Made by a program: the position numbers and the translations under genes
Shown here: positions 12,101 through 23,120 of the stretch, piece by piece
How the letters are laid out: every line of letters starts with the position of its first letter
Position numbering within the stretch: the first letter of the stretch is position 1
The notes under the pieces: generated by a model
What the model saw: only the letters and a program-made list of their open reading frames with translations
What the model was told of the DNA's origin: nothing
Database searches by the model: none
Source of the DNA: Paralithodes platypus
Taxonomy: Eukaryota; Arthropoda; Malacostraca; Decapoda; Lithodidae
NCBI GenBank assembly: GCA_032716605.1
Contig: CM064519.1
Coordinates: forward strand, 30,909,003-30,973,002
Direction: 5' to 3'
Length of the DNA stretch: 64,000 nt

Positions 12101-12660
12101 TCCACGTTATCCATCACTCTCCCCAGTAATAATATACTAACCAGCCAATGTCTCATGTGCATGTCGGTCTCTACGGCCACTTGTGATGAATGACCAACTC
12201 GGGAAAATTCAAACAGAGGTCATTGGTTACCGAACATGGATCTTTGACCAATGGGAAGGAGGTCAGAGGCTTGCAGTTTCATTGGCTAGTTCGGTTCAAT
12301 TTAATAACAGGTGAAATCCAGCCTGTGATATATATGTATGCCGTCCAGGGCACAATATATCTCAACAGGGACTCGTTCAGATACATAAGGAACGGGGATT
12401 AACAAAGGATATACATACACATTTGAATATTTTGCATGATCCCAGAGTATAATGCGGAGTGGGAGGGCCGATGTAGGGTGATATATGGCATCTCTTTAAG
12501 GGGGAGGGCAATCCATCATCTTTTGACAGCTGGGCGTGACGTCATGAGAATCAGCGCTCAGTGATTGGCTCGCAGCGGCAACCCTCAGCTCGGGAGATCC
12601 TAACGCCAGGGAGATCAGGAGAGTTATGGCGGAGGTTTTCATAACACTTATCAAAGTAGT
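12100..12660 (+). promoter_or_regulatory. Promoter-like patch: CRE, CCAAT boxes and ATGGCGG start
   Basis: A full palindromic CRE, TGACGTCA, lies at 12537-12544. CCAAT motifs in either orientation occur near 12145, 12222, 12250, 12282 and 12564. A GC-richer stretch (12440-12640) stands out from the AT-rich surroundings. An ATG in the context GTTATGGCGGAGG at 12626 opens a frame of 13 codons (MAEVFITLIKVV...) before a stop, with a possible donor GTAGTA near 12655. CRE plus CCAAT and a MAEV-type start is a common layout of housekeeping first exons. No downstream exon could be connected, so this remains a candidate. Confidence 0.35.
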
Positions 12661-13007
12661 ATCTGAATCTCATCTTAATTGAAAGAAGCATTCCAATAAA
12701 GGAAAATAAAACCGGTTTTGCAATTATAAAGGATGCAATAAAACTCGTACAGTAATAATATTTCAGACGCAGACGAATGTGACGAATGTAATTGTCCCCG
12801 CAAGAAGATTAGGTGATATTGATTTTGTAAATGAGTTTAATTATGCTACCTAAACATAATGATCAAAACAAATTATATAATGCTTTGAGGAAAGCTTTGG
12901 AAGAACAATTACGTAAACATAAAAACAACGGCATCAATATCGATATGCAGAACTTGTTAGTATATATATAGGGACTAGAAAAAGATGAGCATCATATATA
13001 CATGCAT

Positions 13008-13137
<130 letters not shown>

Positions 13138-13352
13138 AAGAGATACTGAAAAAGGTATAAAACTTGTACACATGCACTTTTCAGTCCTGAGCCAGCAAGC
13201 AAAGTGTAGCCTCATCAGCGTGTAATACTCCTGACCCCACTCGGCATGCATGACCTAACCCACTTTCCCCTCCAGCTCGTAAAAATAGAGAGACAGCACC
13301 TCCTGGGACACATAACATTGCAGTGTTTGTAATGGCCTTCGTTCACCTGTAA

Positions 13353-13702
13353 TTAAGGGGGATCACCGGCTTTTTTTATCTTTCTTTCCCTGGCTTGTAT
13401 CTATTCGGCCCCATTCAGCCAACTGTTTTAAGACGTTTATCCCCATCCAGGTGTTGATTTCTTCCTGGCGAGCGATAGCGAGCCTTCATTGTATGGAGAA
13501 CTCCGGCTTCGCCGGAGAAATTTTTCTATCGAAAATTTACAAATTTAGCTTGCTGTTAAAAAACAAAAAATATATATGCTGGAAAATATTGACACCTGGA
13601 TGGGGGTAAACGTCTTAAAACAGTAGACTGGAGGGGGCCGAATGGATACAAGCCAAAAAGAGAGGGAGAGATAGAGAAAAAAAGCAAGGTGGGGTCCCTT
13701 AA
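13353..13702 (-). mobile_element. Foldback MITE, family 'CTCGCC', full-length copy
   Basis: The element runs from TTAAGGGGGATCACC to GGTGGGGTCCCTTAA. Long inverted arms include a block around TGTTTTAAGACGTTTA (about 13423-13443) and its complement near 13608-13625. The centre holds the palindrome TCCGGCTTCGCCGGA. The copy at 53169-53538 has the same parts in reverse-complement order. A GGCGAGCGATAGCGAG block (complement of CTCGCTATCGCTCGCC) marks the family. It has no coding capacity. Confidence 0.8.
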
Positions 13703-14460
13703 CTCTTTTTTCCAGGTGTTATTATCGAAATTTACAACCTCCTCCATGTACGGCAGCTGCGACGCCTCGAAATAATTGGCCCGCGAGTTATCAGTCATTC
13801 AAGGCAGCGTGATATTATGGGGTTTTCTAAGTGAATTATGATATTGAAATAGGAGCGAGTGGGAGCCCCCTCTGGTTAAAACATCAGCCCCAGTTGTCAT
13901 AAGATAAATGTCATCTGTCTGGGTAAATTCTAGGGTGTGTCGGAATTGTGATGGATGGTTTGGTCTTTTTATATGCATTAGTGTCTTCTGCTTATATGGG
14001 TTCATCTTATTTCAGATGCGCATTGATTGTTGCTGAATTTAAAGTTTGCTAATGCTTATGAACTAGTGGCTGCATATTTCTATAATGAACCCTGTTTAAT
14101 TGGCTATGCATTCCGTTCTCGTAGTTGTTTGCAGCTTTTAATGGTCTATTAATACAATGTCCAAGTTAATCAACTGGAACGTTTTCTATGCTCAGTTTTC
14201 GTCTTACGTTTCTAAATGCTTTGATTACTAGTGTTGTTTCCATTTTAACGTTTTTTTATCATGATATAATAGTATTTTATCTACCAGATGTTTTTCTTTA
14301 TGTTGGCTACAAACCACTACAGTCCAGTTTTCTCTGAGTATAGCTTTGTTTCCAACAATATTGTATTCTTACCATGCTTTCATTTATGTGTTCATCATTT
14401 AAAAAAAATAAAAAATACAAATTAAAAACATACCGTATATATACGGTATATATTTGTGTG
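13703..14460. other. AT-rich non-coding stretch
   Basis: No recognised feature apart from a short (GT)n at about 14454-14472. Confidence 0.4.
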
Positions 14461-14473
14461 TGTGTGTGTGTGA

Positions 14474-16025
14474 TCTTAGTTGAAGAAACTATTAGGAAAG
14501 GAAATGGCCTCAAACTTGCACAACGTAAACTGGCCTTAGGCAAGAAACAAATTACTTCTCTGAAAGACAGCAATGGTGAAATCATAATCTGAAGAGAACA
14601 AATGGTGACAAGAGTTAACAAAAAGTTCCATGACAAGTTATACTCTTCAAGTATTTCAGTTCCATTAATTGATTAAACAATAAACGCAAGCGAAGTCCCA
14701 CATATATCTTTTGATGAAAAGGGAAAAAGCTCCAAGATATGATGGTATAAAGAGATATCTTTTGAAGGATGCAGGTGATGAGGTCCAGTGTAAATTAGCT
14801 AAACTATTCATTCATTGTTTATGTGAGCGTTGATGTTCGAGAAGCTTGGTACAATGCAATAATAACGAAAGATCTTGCCAACTACAGTCCAATTAGTTTA
14901 TTAGTTATATACAGTATACAAGATGTTCTCTAAAATCCTAACAAATAGGTTAGATACAATTCTAGATGAAAATCAATATCTGGATCAGACAGGATTTAGA
15001 AGTGGATAATCAACCATGGATCACTTGCATACAATGAACCAGTTAATAGAGAACACCTTAGAGTATAACATACAGTACCTCTTTGCTTAGCTTTTGTAGA
15101 CTATGAAAAGGCCTTCGATTCGGTAAAAATAACAGCTATAGCAAACTTACTACGTGAACAAGGAATAAATGAAAAATGTATACAACTCTCAGAGAATATG
15201 TATGCAAAAGACACTGCTGTGGTACGATTACACAAAACACAAAGAATATACAGATTGGTAAATGAGTGAGGCAAGAAGACACAATCTCATCCAAGCTTTT
15301 CACAGCTTGTCTTGAAGGGATCTTCAAAAAGTGTTCATGGGAATCAACAGGAATTAATGTAGACGGGGAATACCTTAACACTGATTTACATATGTCATTG
15401 TCTCAATATCAGATATAGTAGAAGAGCTCCAAGAAATGCTCAAAGGCCTCAATGTAGGTCTAAAAATGAACACGTGTAAAACCAACGTTATGCACAATGA
15501 TTAGGATCAGGATAGAATAACTAGGATTGAGAACACAATTCAGAAGAAGTAGAAGAATACAATGTTTTTGGCCAATTATTTAGAGTGACAAAAGACAATG
15601 CACACGGTATAATAAGGCGAATCACTCAAGGATGGAAAGCATTCGACAAACAGAGGAGCATCATGAAAAGTACACAACCCATATGCCTTAAGCGTAAATT
15701 TTATAATCAGTGAGTGCTACCAACCAATATTTATGAATAAAACACTTGGAAAAAAAACTGGAAAATAAGATTAAGAGTGTACAGAGAGCAATGGAAAGAT
15801 CAATGTAAGGATTAACTCATACAAATAGGAAGAAAGCATCGTGGTAAGAAAGCAAACCAAAGATAAGGATATTCTAGAAATTATAAAAGAGCAGAAGTGG
15901 AGATGGGCAGGACATGTAGCAAGAAGAAAGGACAATAAGTGGAGTAAAAAAAGAACTGACTGGACCCCCATAGAAGGAAAACGCAACAGGAAAAAGACCA
16001 GACAAGAGAAGAAGAGACGAGATAG
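14474..16025 (+). mobile_element. RTE-like non-LTR retrotransposon, decayed
   Basis: In shifting forward frames the following can be read: KGNGLKLAQRKLALGKKQI (about 14495-14560); KMFSKILTNRLDTILDENQ and then DQTGFRSG (about 14920-15008), the RT finger/palm entry; and a degenerate block resembling the region around an RT A box near 15100-15120. A KQTKDKDILEIIKEQKW / WAGHVARRKDNKW stretch (15846-15960) is the typical C-terminus of this LINE group. Many stops and frameshifts separate the blocks, so it is not functional. The motif order suggests an RTE-like or related endonuclease-RT element. The 3' end meets a (TA)n tract at about 16028-16045. Confidence 0.75.
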
Positions 16026-16047
16026 AATATATATATATATATATATC

Positions 16048-16513
16048 ATCATCATCAGCCTTTATGTATGAAGCAAAGGCAGATTGCCTGTAGCGAGTGT
16101 CTCTCTCAAACCAAATGAGTGACAAAGAGCCAAAATCAAGGAACTTTGGAGTCAAAATGCGTGGACACACGAAGTTTAATGTAGTCTCTATCATAAGATG
16201 AAGGAAAGAATAATTGAGGTAGAAAACTACAGACTTACCTGTTGAGTAGAAGAAAGACTGAAAACATTTGTTAATTCTTGAGTTTGAAAGCTGGATAGAA
16301 TAAGGGTGGGATTGTCTTGCAAGGCAGGTGCTACCCACTCGTTGTAAGGGAGAAGGTATACACTGAGAGAGCTGTGAAGAACACTTATTTTTGTAATAGT
16401 GATAGACGAGTTATAGAGATATGCAACATTGCGGCCTGTAGAAAGAGATTGTAGAGAATTAGTACCAATACTGGGAGATGAGGCACAATCATTTTGTCTT
16501 AACCTAGTGAAGG
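16048..16513 (-). mobile_element. Jockey-like LINE, 3'-end fragment
   Basis: Minus-strand frames contain SNSRINKCFQSFFYST and SLQSLSTGRNVAYLYN, matching the C-terminal region of the copies at 30857-31815 and 50040-50310. The family 3' UTR follows toward 16055. Frameshifts are present. The 3' end points at the 3' end of the RTE-like remnant on the other strand, across a TA/CAT microsatellite. Confidence 0.8.
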
Positions 16514-16529
16514 ACGCCTTAACTTGAAT

Positions 16530-16697
16530 GAGATGCTTCCATTTCTGTATTTTAGGAGTTTCAAACCATATCCACCACCTCCCGCTATACATAACGACCG
16601 TAAAGACATTCGAAATGGGTTCCTGGTCCAAACCGGGAATCGAAGTACACTTGTCTTGGGTGCAAGCCGAGTGCTCTAACCAGTGCGCCACAAGTCA
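16530..16697 (-). mobile_element. tRNA-derived SINE
   Basis: In minus orientation the head reads TGGCGCACTGGTTAGAGC (box A-like, about 16672-16690), then a box B-like ACTTCGATTCCCGG (about 16633-16648), and continues into a tRNA-unrelated body to about 16530. The second half of the cloverleaf is imperfect. I read this as a SINE head, not a functional tRNA. Confidence 0.6.
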
Positions 16698-16699
16698 AC

Positions 16700-19341
16700 C
16701 TATATGTAACTTATTTTCATTTGTCTTATACCATTCCTTCAATCAAAGGGATAGGCGCCTTATAGCAGCCTTATGTCCTAAATTTGTCGTCCAATTCATT
16801 TATGGCTAGATATAGGCCTTTGAGGACAATCCAAATAGCTTGTCAAAATCAAATAATGTACATTAATATCCTTACCCATATTAACTGTTGATCTTGGATG
16901 GCGGCGTTGAGGACATGATAGCATTTGAATGAGCTCACCAAGCATCTGTGTCTCATGTCTAACCGCTTATTACACGACTCTTGTACATAATCCCATTTGT
17001 GAAGTCGCCTATTATCGCATAATTTATTTGGCATCGATGTTTTTCTGATTGTCTGGTAGTGTCAATTTATTTGGAAAAAAATATGACCATGGCATTCACT
17101 TGATATTGCCACATAAATTATCTCTCTTGTTTACCCTTTGAAAATCATGAAGCAATTTAACAGTTTGTTCTGGCTATCATTAGACGATTGTACACAGTTT
17201 AGGAAGGATCTGTGGGAATGAAAAGGGTGAAGACTATCTCAATCAACCCTCTGATTTCTATTTACCCTTTCTAATCTCAATATATTCGTCTAATGATAGC
17301 CAGACAACAGAAAATAAATGCCTATTGTATTTTGAAAGGCTTAAGGTTCGATGACCCCTACCTCATCACAATTTCATAAAATGCTCTGGAATTAACTATG
17401 AGAATGTGTGTATGATATTTTTTAATGTTTACGCATTCCGTTTCTGTATGATACTTATGTATTTGCTGTGTTCCTCTCAATAGTATTGGCTTTCATTGTA
17501 CATCTGAACTTAAAAGCTACATGCATACTTCCGTCGTTTCTCTATATTCATAGTAATGCTCCAGCTTGTGCTATAATTATTCTCTCTTACAGCCCGTGAA
17601 ATCCTGCACTTGTTTCTAAAATTGTCGTATTACCACTCGATTACTACTGCTGTATACATAGAGAAGGGCTGTTAGCACTTCTTGTATGACTTTAACCTCT
17701 CCATTTGACTTCCTCTCATTAATTTGCCTCATCCTGTATGGCCTCTCATTTTGGGTTGCTGATCTCTTTCATATCCGTCCTTTGGCTTCTGATCTCCATT
17801 TTTATCTCATCACTCATCACATGTTATTATTTATTACCTTCATATTTCATTTCATAACAGTTTTTCTTATGTTCTCCTAACCTCTCATTATCCCATTTCA
17901 TCTCATTTCCTCTTTTGTTCTCACCTACTACTCTATTATGATATATATATATATATTTTGTTTTGTTTTGCAGTTACTTTTTATATGATATTCTTGTCCA
18001 TGGCGTACCTCTTATGTCTTACTATCCACCCACTCCTTTATTTTTAACATCTGCCAGCCTTTCAGCTCATTTAATCGCTTTCCGTTTTTACCATCAGCCA
18101 TTCTACCTCGAATCCGCCTTTTCTCGTTTTCTCCATCACAGTCCTCATCACTCCCAAAACATCTTAGTTATTCAATGCTTACACCTATTGTATACACGAG
18201 TACGATAATGTTTTTCAGTTCCGTTTTAACAGAAAGTAAATAGAAATCCCTGAATACAAATTTTAGCCAGGCTTTGAACAGGTGTGTGTAAGAAAAGATT
18301 CATCATATAGTTAGAGAGAAATATAATATCGAAGTTGTAGAGATGTTCCATGCATTATGATCCCAAATGTACCCCATAAGATCGATGTCGTTATGTTCCC
18401 AATAAGAGGCATTTTACTGAACCATTCCTTGATATGTCCAGTTCGAACACTGCCAGGATAATGTATGCACAATTAAAAAAATATAGTATATGCTCCAAAC
18501 TATAAAAAAATAAAAAATAAAAAATAAATGCACGGAGTGGTCTTTATTTTCCCAAGGCCACATATCACCTTTCATTAAAAAAAAAATAAAAAAAAATAAA
18601 AAATAATAAATAAATAAATAAATCTAACAATAGAACAAATCCTACTTGCGATAACTACTTTTTGCATATATCGCATCTTTCAATTTAGGGACCTCATATT
18701 ATAGAAAGGACATGACAAATATTGAGGAGTTTTAAAAAAGCATTACACCAATTATACCAATTATGCCATCCGAGGAGTGTCTTCAAGAGCTTAACCAGTA
18801 TATCTTGATAAAGAAAGCACAGAAGTAGGGGAAATTTAACTGATGTAAACGCACTATTTAAGTTCATGATAATCTAGAAGTTCACGAGTACTCTGTTTCA
18901 CAGGTGGCTATTCCAATTACACACTAGGAAATGCTTTAAAACAAATTACAAAAAGAAACAAAATCCAGTTAGATCAGATTATAAGGTAGACTAAGCTAAG
19001 ACAATCTTGAGATTTTCAGCCTCACCGCTGCAATTAAGCAATAAACCGAAACACATTTTTTTTTTTTACCCAAGGTGGGTCTAAGAGGGGAAGGAAGAGG
19101 GCAATATATATATACGTACTCCCCGGAATTGGCCGTTAGGTCTTTGATATACTGAATAATCCTAGTACCTCCTTGTAACGCTCTCTAAACACCCCGTATT
19201 ACATAATTTCCCTCTCCATGAATTCTACCTCCTTCTTTCTTCCCTCTCTCCCTCCTCCCACTCCCTGGCCCCTCTCACCAGCTGTCTGCGATCCTAGGTA
19301 AATTATTCCAGTCAGGGTGGCTGATAAGTCTACCAACGAGG

Positions 19342-19342
<1 letters not shown>
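16700..19342. other. Non-coding stretch with one MITE
   Basis: No gene recognised. It contains the inverted-repeat MITE at 17169-17304, a short (TA)n at 17940-17957 and A-rich (AAATAA)n-like tracts at 18500-18620. Confidence 0.4.
17169..17304. mobile_element. Inverted-repeat MITE, family 'GGCTATCATTAGACGA'
   Basis: TCTGGCTATCATTAGACGA at the left is complemented by TCGTCTAATGATAGCCAGA at the right. Relatives are at 25498-25627, 30582-30718, about 34410-34540 and 53856-53987. Around several copies lies TTAACCCTTTCAGTA-like sequence, which suggests a piggyBac-type outer end. Confidence 0.65.

Positions 19343-19418
<76 letters not shown>
19343..19418. repeat. (TG)n microsatellite, about 76 bp
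   Basis: Uninterrupted TG repeat directly at the 3' end of the LINE on the minus strand. The element's own short tail repeats (ACAAATAGGTAAAT) lie between. Confidence 0.97.
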
Positions 19419-19419
<1 letters not shown>

Positions 19420-19466
19420 TTACCTATTTGTATTTACCTATTTGTAGTATACAGGAGTTGAGCTTT

Positions 19467-20426
19467 TTAGGCTCGTATTGTCCCGCTTCCTGAGTTACAA
19501 TTATCTAACTTTGCCTTAAAAATATGAATGTTTTTGGCACACACCACTTCCTCTTCCAACTGATTCCATTTACTTGTACTTCTGTAAGGGAAACTATACT
19601 TTCTCACATCTGCTTTACATCTTCCTTTCATTAGCTTATATCTATGCCCCCTAGTTCTACCATTATCTTTCACAATATAACCCTTCTTGTCCACCTTTTC
19701 GAGTCCTCTCACACATTTGTACATCATAATCATATCGCCTCTCTCCCTCCTATCCATTAGAGATGGTAAATCTAATTTCTTTAATCTCTCCTCATATGGT
19801 AATTCTCTCAGTTCTGGTATCATCCTAGTTGCAGCTCTCTGAACCTTCTCCAGCTTCTTTATATGTTTTTTTAGATGTGGTGCCCACACCACCGCCGCAT
19901 ACTCCAGTCTTGGTCTCACCAATGTTTTTATTATTTTCTCCAGCATCTCCTCGTTTATATAGTTAAAGTCTATTTTTATTCTGTTTAGCAGTCCATATGT
20001 TTCTCCCACTATCTTATTAATATGATTCTCAGGTGAAAGATCACTCCTAACAGTTATCCCTAAGTCCTTTTCTTTCTCTGATGGGTTAATAGTGTTTTCT
20101 CCTAACTTATATTCCATATGAGGCCTTCTTTTACTTACTCCCATTTCCACTACATGACATTTATTTGTGTTGAATTCCATTTTCCACTTCTTGCTCCATT
20201 GATCTATCCTATCCAAATCCCTCTGTAATTCCCTACCACTGTTTTCATCTTCTATACGCTTCATGATCTTGGCATCATCTGCAAACATATTCATATATGC
20301 ATTTATATCCTTTGGCATGTCGTTAATGTATATTAGAAACATTATGGGAGCCAGCACCGCTCCCTGCGGAACTCCACTTGTGACATCTTTCCACGTAGAA
20401 AATTTATCTCTGATAGTAGTCCTCAT
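19467..20426 (-). pseudogene. Reverse transcriptase ORF, C-terminal part (319 aa)
   Basis: Continues the RT after the frameshift. It has the B box SGVPQGAVLAPIMFLIYIND at residues about 18-37, the catalytic C box MFADDAK (about 47-53), a thumb region with KDLGITVRSDLSPE, and the C-terminal block VWAPHLKKHIKKLEKVQRAA / LPYEERLKKL. The last is shared by CR1-type elements and by the fragments at 27311, 33465 and 44716. The catalytic aspartates are present. The long uninterrupted frame suggests a relatively young insertion. No ribonuclease H domain is visible. Confidence 0.9.
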
Positions 20427-21067
20427 CTGTCTCTGAAAGATAGTCCTCCATCCAATTTAACAAACTACCCTGAATCCCTCCATACTCTTTTAATTTCCAC
20501 TTCAGCCTGCTATGCGATACTCTGTCAAAAGCTTTCTTCATGTCAATATATACGCAGTCCACCCATCCATCTCTCTCTTGTAATATGTCAACCACTCTGT
20601 CATAAAAACTGAGTAGATTTGTAACACATGAGGTACCCTCCCTGAATCCAAATTGCCTGTTAGATAGTAGATTATTCTTTTCCAAGTAAATCATCCATCT
20701 TTTCTTAATTATTTTCTCACAGATTTTGCACACTATACTAGTAAGTGACACAGGTCGATAATTTAATGGATGTTCCCTGTTCCCACCTTTATAAATCGGT
20801 ACAATGTTGGCTCTCTTCCAGTCCATTGGTAATTTTCCCACTTCCAGAGAGTATTTCATTATCTCATATAAGGGTTTCACTAGTTCGTCAGCACATTCTT
20901 TCAAAATCCATCCCGCTACATTGTCAGGTCCCACTGCTTTTTTCACATCTAGTCCTTTCATTATTTCTACTAGCTCCTCTGGGAGAAAATTAATCTCTCC
21001 CAGTTTATCACCAATTTCACCTACCGGTACTTCTTCAAAGTTATCACCTTTAGTATATACTGAGTAT
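20404..21067 (-). pseudogene. Reverse transcriptase ORF, N-terminal part
   Basis: The first methionine is at 20961, but the frame is already open from about 21067 (VYTKGDNFEEV...). It contains the RT entry motif KKAVGPDNVAGWILKECA, then NYRPVSLTSIVCKICEKI (fingers), RQFGFREGTSC, and the A box VYIDMKKAFDRVSH. The frame ends at a stop just after DYLSETDEDYYQR, where it overlaps the downstream ORF by about 23 bp in another phase. A GAGA-type slippage (2 nt lost in TTTCAGAGACAG) would explain the break. It would polymerise cDNA at the nicked target site if intact; here it is inactive. Clade call CR1/L2-like from motif style, not from a search. Confidence 0.88.
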
Positions 21068-21077
21068 GTGTATATTA

Positions 21078-21080
<3 letters not shown>

Positions 21081-21113
<33 letters not shown>

Positions 21114-21117
21114 GTGA
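21081..21117. repeat. (TG)n microsatellite
   Basis: TG repeat with one CG variant, immediately upstream (minus sense) of the truncated LINE. Confidence 0.93.
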
Positions 21118-21829
21118 TTAGCATTATTTTTAGTAGTAGTACGTTTGCGATTCCTTTACAGCCACTCCCTCCGAATATAAGGCGTCTGACAAAATATAGA
21201 TATACAGCATAGTAATTCGAGTTGCAACTTTGTGTTGCAGATATATTTTGTGTTTGGTTACATATAAGTATAATATATATATATATATACATCCCCCCCC
21301 CTCCCTCAAAGTCATATACATATAGTTGTGCACAAGTGTACACACGCGGCGAGTAAGAGACATGAGGGGCGCCTCGTTAGACAACTTCAAGAGAGTCCTC
21401 AATGTCGAAATTTAAAAGGTGCCAGATGAGCCCATTTTCGCAGGGGAGCGTGCTGCCCCTTCAAACAGTCTGCTGCACCAAATCACCACCCAGAACAAGG
21501 TGCGGCGTGCTCCTCGGTTCCACTAGAAGATTGCCGAACCCTACAATGGGTGACAAAAGGTAGGCGTCCCGTAGCTTAGGGTATAATAGCATGACATTTA
21601 CAATGCTCATATGAATGTGAAGGACTAACATACTTATATCTCCAATGTGATGTGATTATTTCATATGTGAATTCACCACAAATTAATTCAAAATAATTAG
21701 TGCAGCTAATTTTAACACTGGTCTGGTCTGAAGTCTTGTAGGTTATTATGATATTTTGCTTAATTATTATTGATGATGTTTCTTGCTTTCGCCATTTTTG
21801 AGCAATGCATTTTAGTTTGTCCCCTAAAC

Positions 21830-22070
21830 TAACAAAAAATACCCCCCTAGACCCCCTTTAAGATAAGTATATACATATATCGATAGAAAATTATTGTCCC
21901 AGGTTAATGACGATTTATTCTAAGTTACAGGCTCTCTTTCATTCGCCCAGAAATAAAATAGACACCTGAATGAGGTGAAGCGTCTTAGTATCGCTAAACT
22001 AATGTAGTGAAACTTCTTAAAATCTCCATAATAATGCAGCAAAACAGGAGAGATCCATAAAGATCTTTCT
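21830..22070 (+). mobile_element. MITE family 'CTCGCC', diverged partial copy
   Basis: Carries ACAGGCTCTCTTTCATTCGC, GACACCTGAATGAGGTGAAG, CGTCTTAGTATCGCTAAACTA and related words in the same order as the copies at 42368-43064 and 57768-57953. Confidence 0.6.
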
Positions 22071-22438
22071 CGAACCAAATAGGGTCAACATGCTAATTTT
22101 GCCAACTTGAAGCATTTCAGTCGAAAATTAAAATACCTCTGATTACTGCACAGGTACAAACGAGCATATAGATTCCGCAATGTGCAATAATTTGGTTGGA
22201 TCTCATGCAACAGAGCTTATTTACACCAAACCTACAGTCATTATTATCTTATTGTTCAAATATCATTTCTGTACACTTGCCTATCAGGTTATAAAACAAT
22301 GAATCTGTTATGCTGAAAGCCAATAACCAAATACCAAAAATCAAAAGTATCAAGGAGTCTGCCAAGAAAACTACGGTCTCTATTGAGACAGAGCTGCCTG
22401 CTCCATCCTCTGTGACCTTGACTTCGCCCTGACTTCAG

Positions 22439-22684
22439 AAGAAATCGGGAGCAACACGCCAAGCCACGCCCCCAAGGTCCCACAGGAATCCATGCGCTGG
22501 CCCACCTGCCCTGCTCCCTTTCATCTCGCGGCTCCCGAGTACACCAGGGCGAGACAGGTCCATCAACCATATACCTAGAGAGCTGGAACGAGACCTTCTG
22601 GCCCGGAGCAGAAGGACCAACAAGAGGAGGTCAAAAGTTGATGACCTCTTCGGGAGCAACTCGGATGGCACCTTACCTGCTTAA
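22439..22684 (+). CDS. Candidate terminal exon in GC-rich island (unrecognised)
   Basis: A GC-rich patch in an AT-rich neighbourhood. After a pyrimidine-rich stretch ending GACTTCAG (acceptor-like, 22431-22438) there is an uninterrupted frame of 81 codons to a TAA at 22682-22684. The encoded peptide is proline- and arginine-rich. Its last third (PRELERDLLARSRRTNKRR and then SKVDDLFGSNSDG) looks helical and basic followed by acidic. I do not recognise a family. The other two plus frames are also partly open here, because the high GC reduces stops, and the minus strand is open too. A chance frame or old repeat is therefore quite possible. Confidence 0.2.
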   Translation, partial: KKSGATRQATPPRSHRNPCAGPPALLPFISRLPSTPGRDRSINHIPRELERDLLARSRRTNKRRSKVDDLFGSNSDGTLPA

Positions 22685-22849
22685 AGGAAACCGCTCCCTC
22701 TTTGGTAACAACATGAGGCTAGAGCCTGAGTGTCTTTGCCGAAAGATGTGAGGAACTCCTTCACTCTGATTAAGAGTCCACCTAACCACCAAATTTGAGT
22801 AAATCATTTGGTTCATGCCTGAGTATCTCATGTTGGGACAGAGGTATCC

Positions 22850-22926
22850 TGACCAAGATTCGAACCCACTCACTCCAGGTAGATTTTGGAGAGTTGGGCA
22901 CCGTAACCACTCGGCCATGAGCAGAT
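22850..22926 (-). mobile_element. tRNA-Leu/Ser-like SINE head
   Basis: Minus strand reads TGGCCGAGTGGTTACGGTGC, a class II (Leu/Ser-type) box A, followed by GTGGGTTCGAATCTTGGTC (box B) at about 22857-22875. The surrounding body joins the tandem repeats of this region. The acceptor stem does not close convincingly, so I call a SINE head. Confidence 0.6.
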
Positions 22927-23120
22927 ATAAGGGAAGCAATCTTAGTTCTTATTTGTAGAACTAGGTTATGGTCTCGTGGAGTACTATGCATTCGAACACG
23001 TTGCAAACTATAAAACTTAAACCATAGACTATATTACACAATCCCCCCCGCCAACTCGGCTAAGTGATACATTTTTTATCATCCTGGTACTATTATGGAA
23101 CCTCTCTGATGGCAAATATC

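Larger units (their letters stand above)
19435..21067 (-). mobile_element. CR1/L2-like LINE, 5'-truncated, one frameshift
   Basis: The RT-bearing part of a non-LTR retrotransposon in minus orientation. Its coding sequence is open from about 21067 through two overlapping frames to the stop at 19467. Only a 2-nt shift near 20420-20430 interrupts the RT. The endonuclease domain is missing, as expected from 5' truncation. The 3' UTR is very short and ends in two copies of an ACAAATAGGTAAATAC-like repeat. The whole segment is bounded by (TG)n at 21081-21117 and 19343-19418. Confidence 0.9.
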
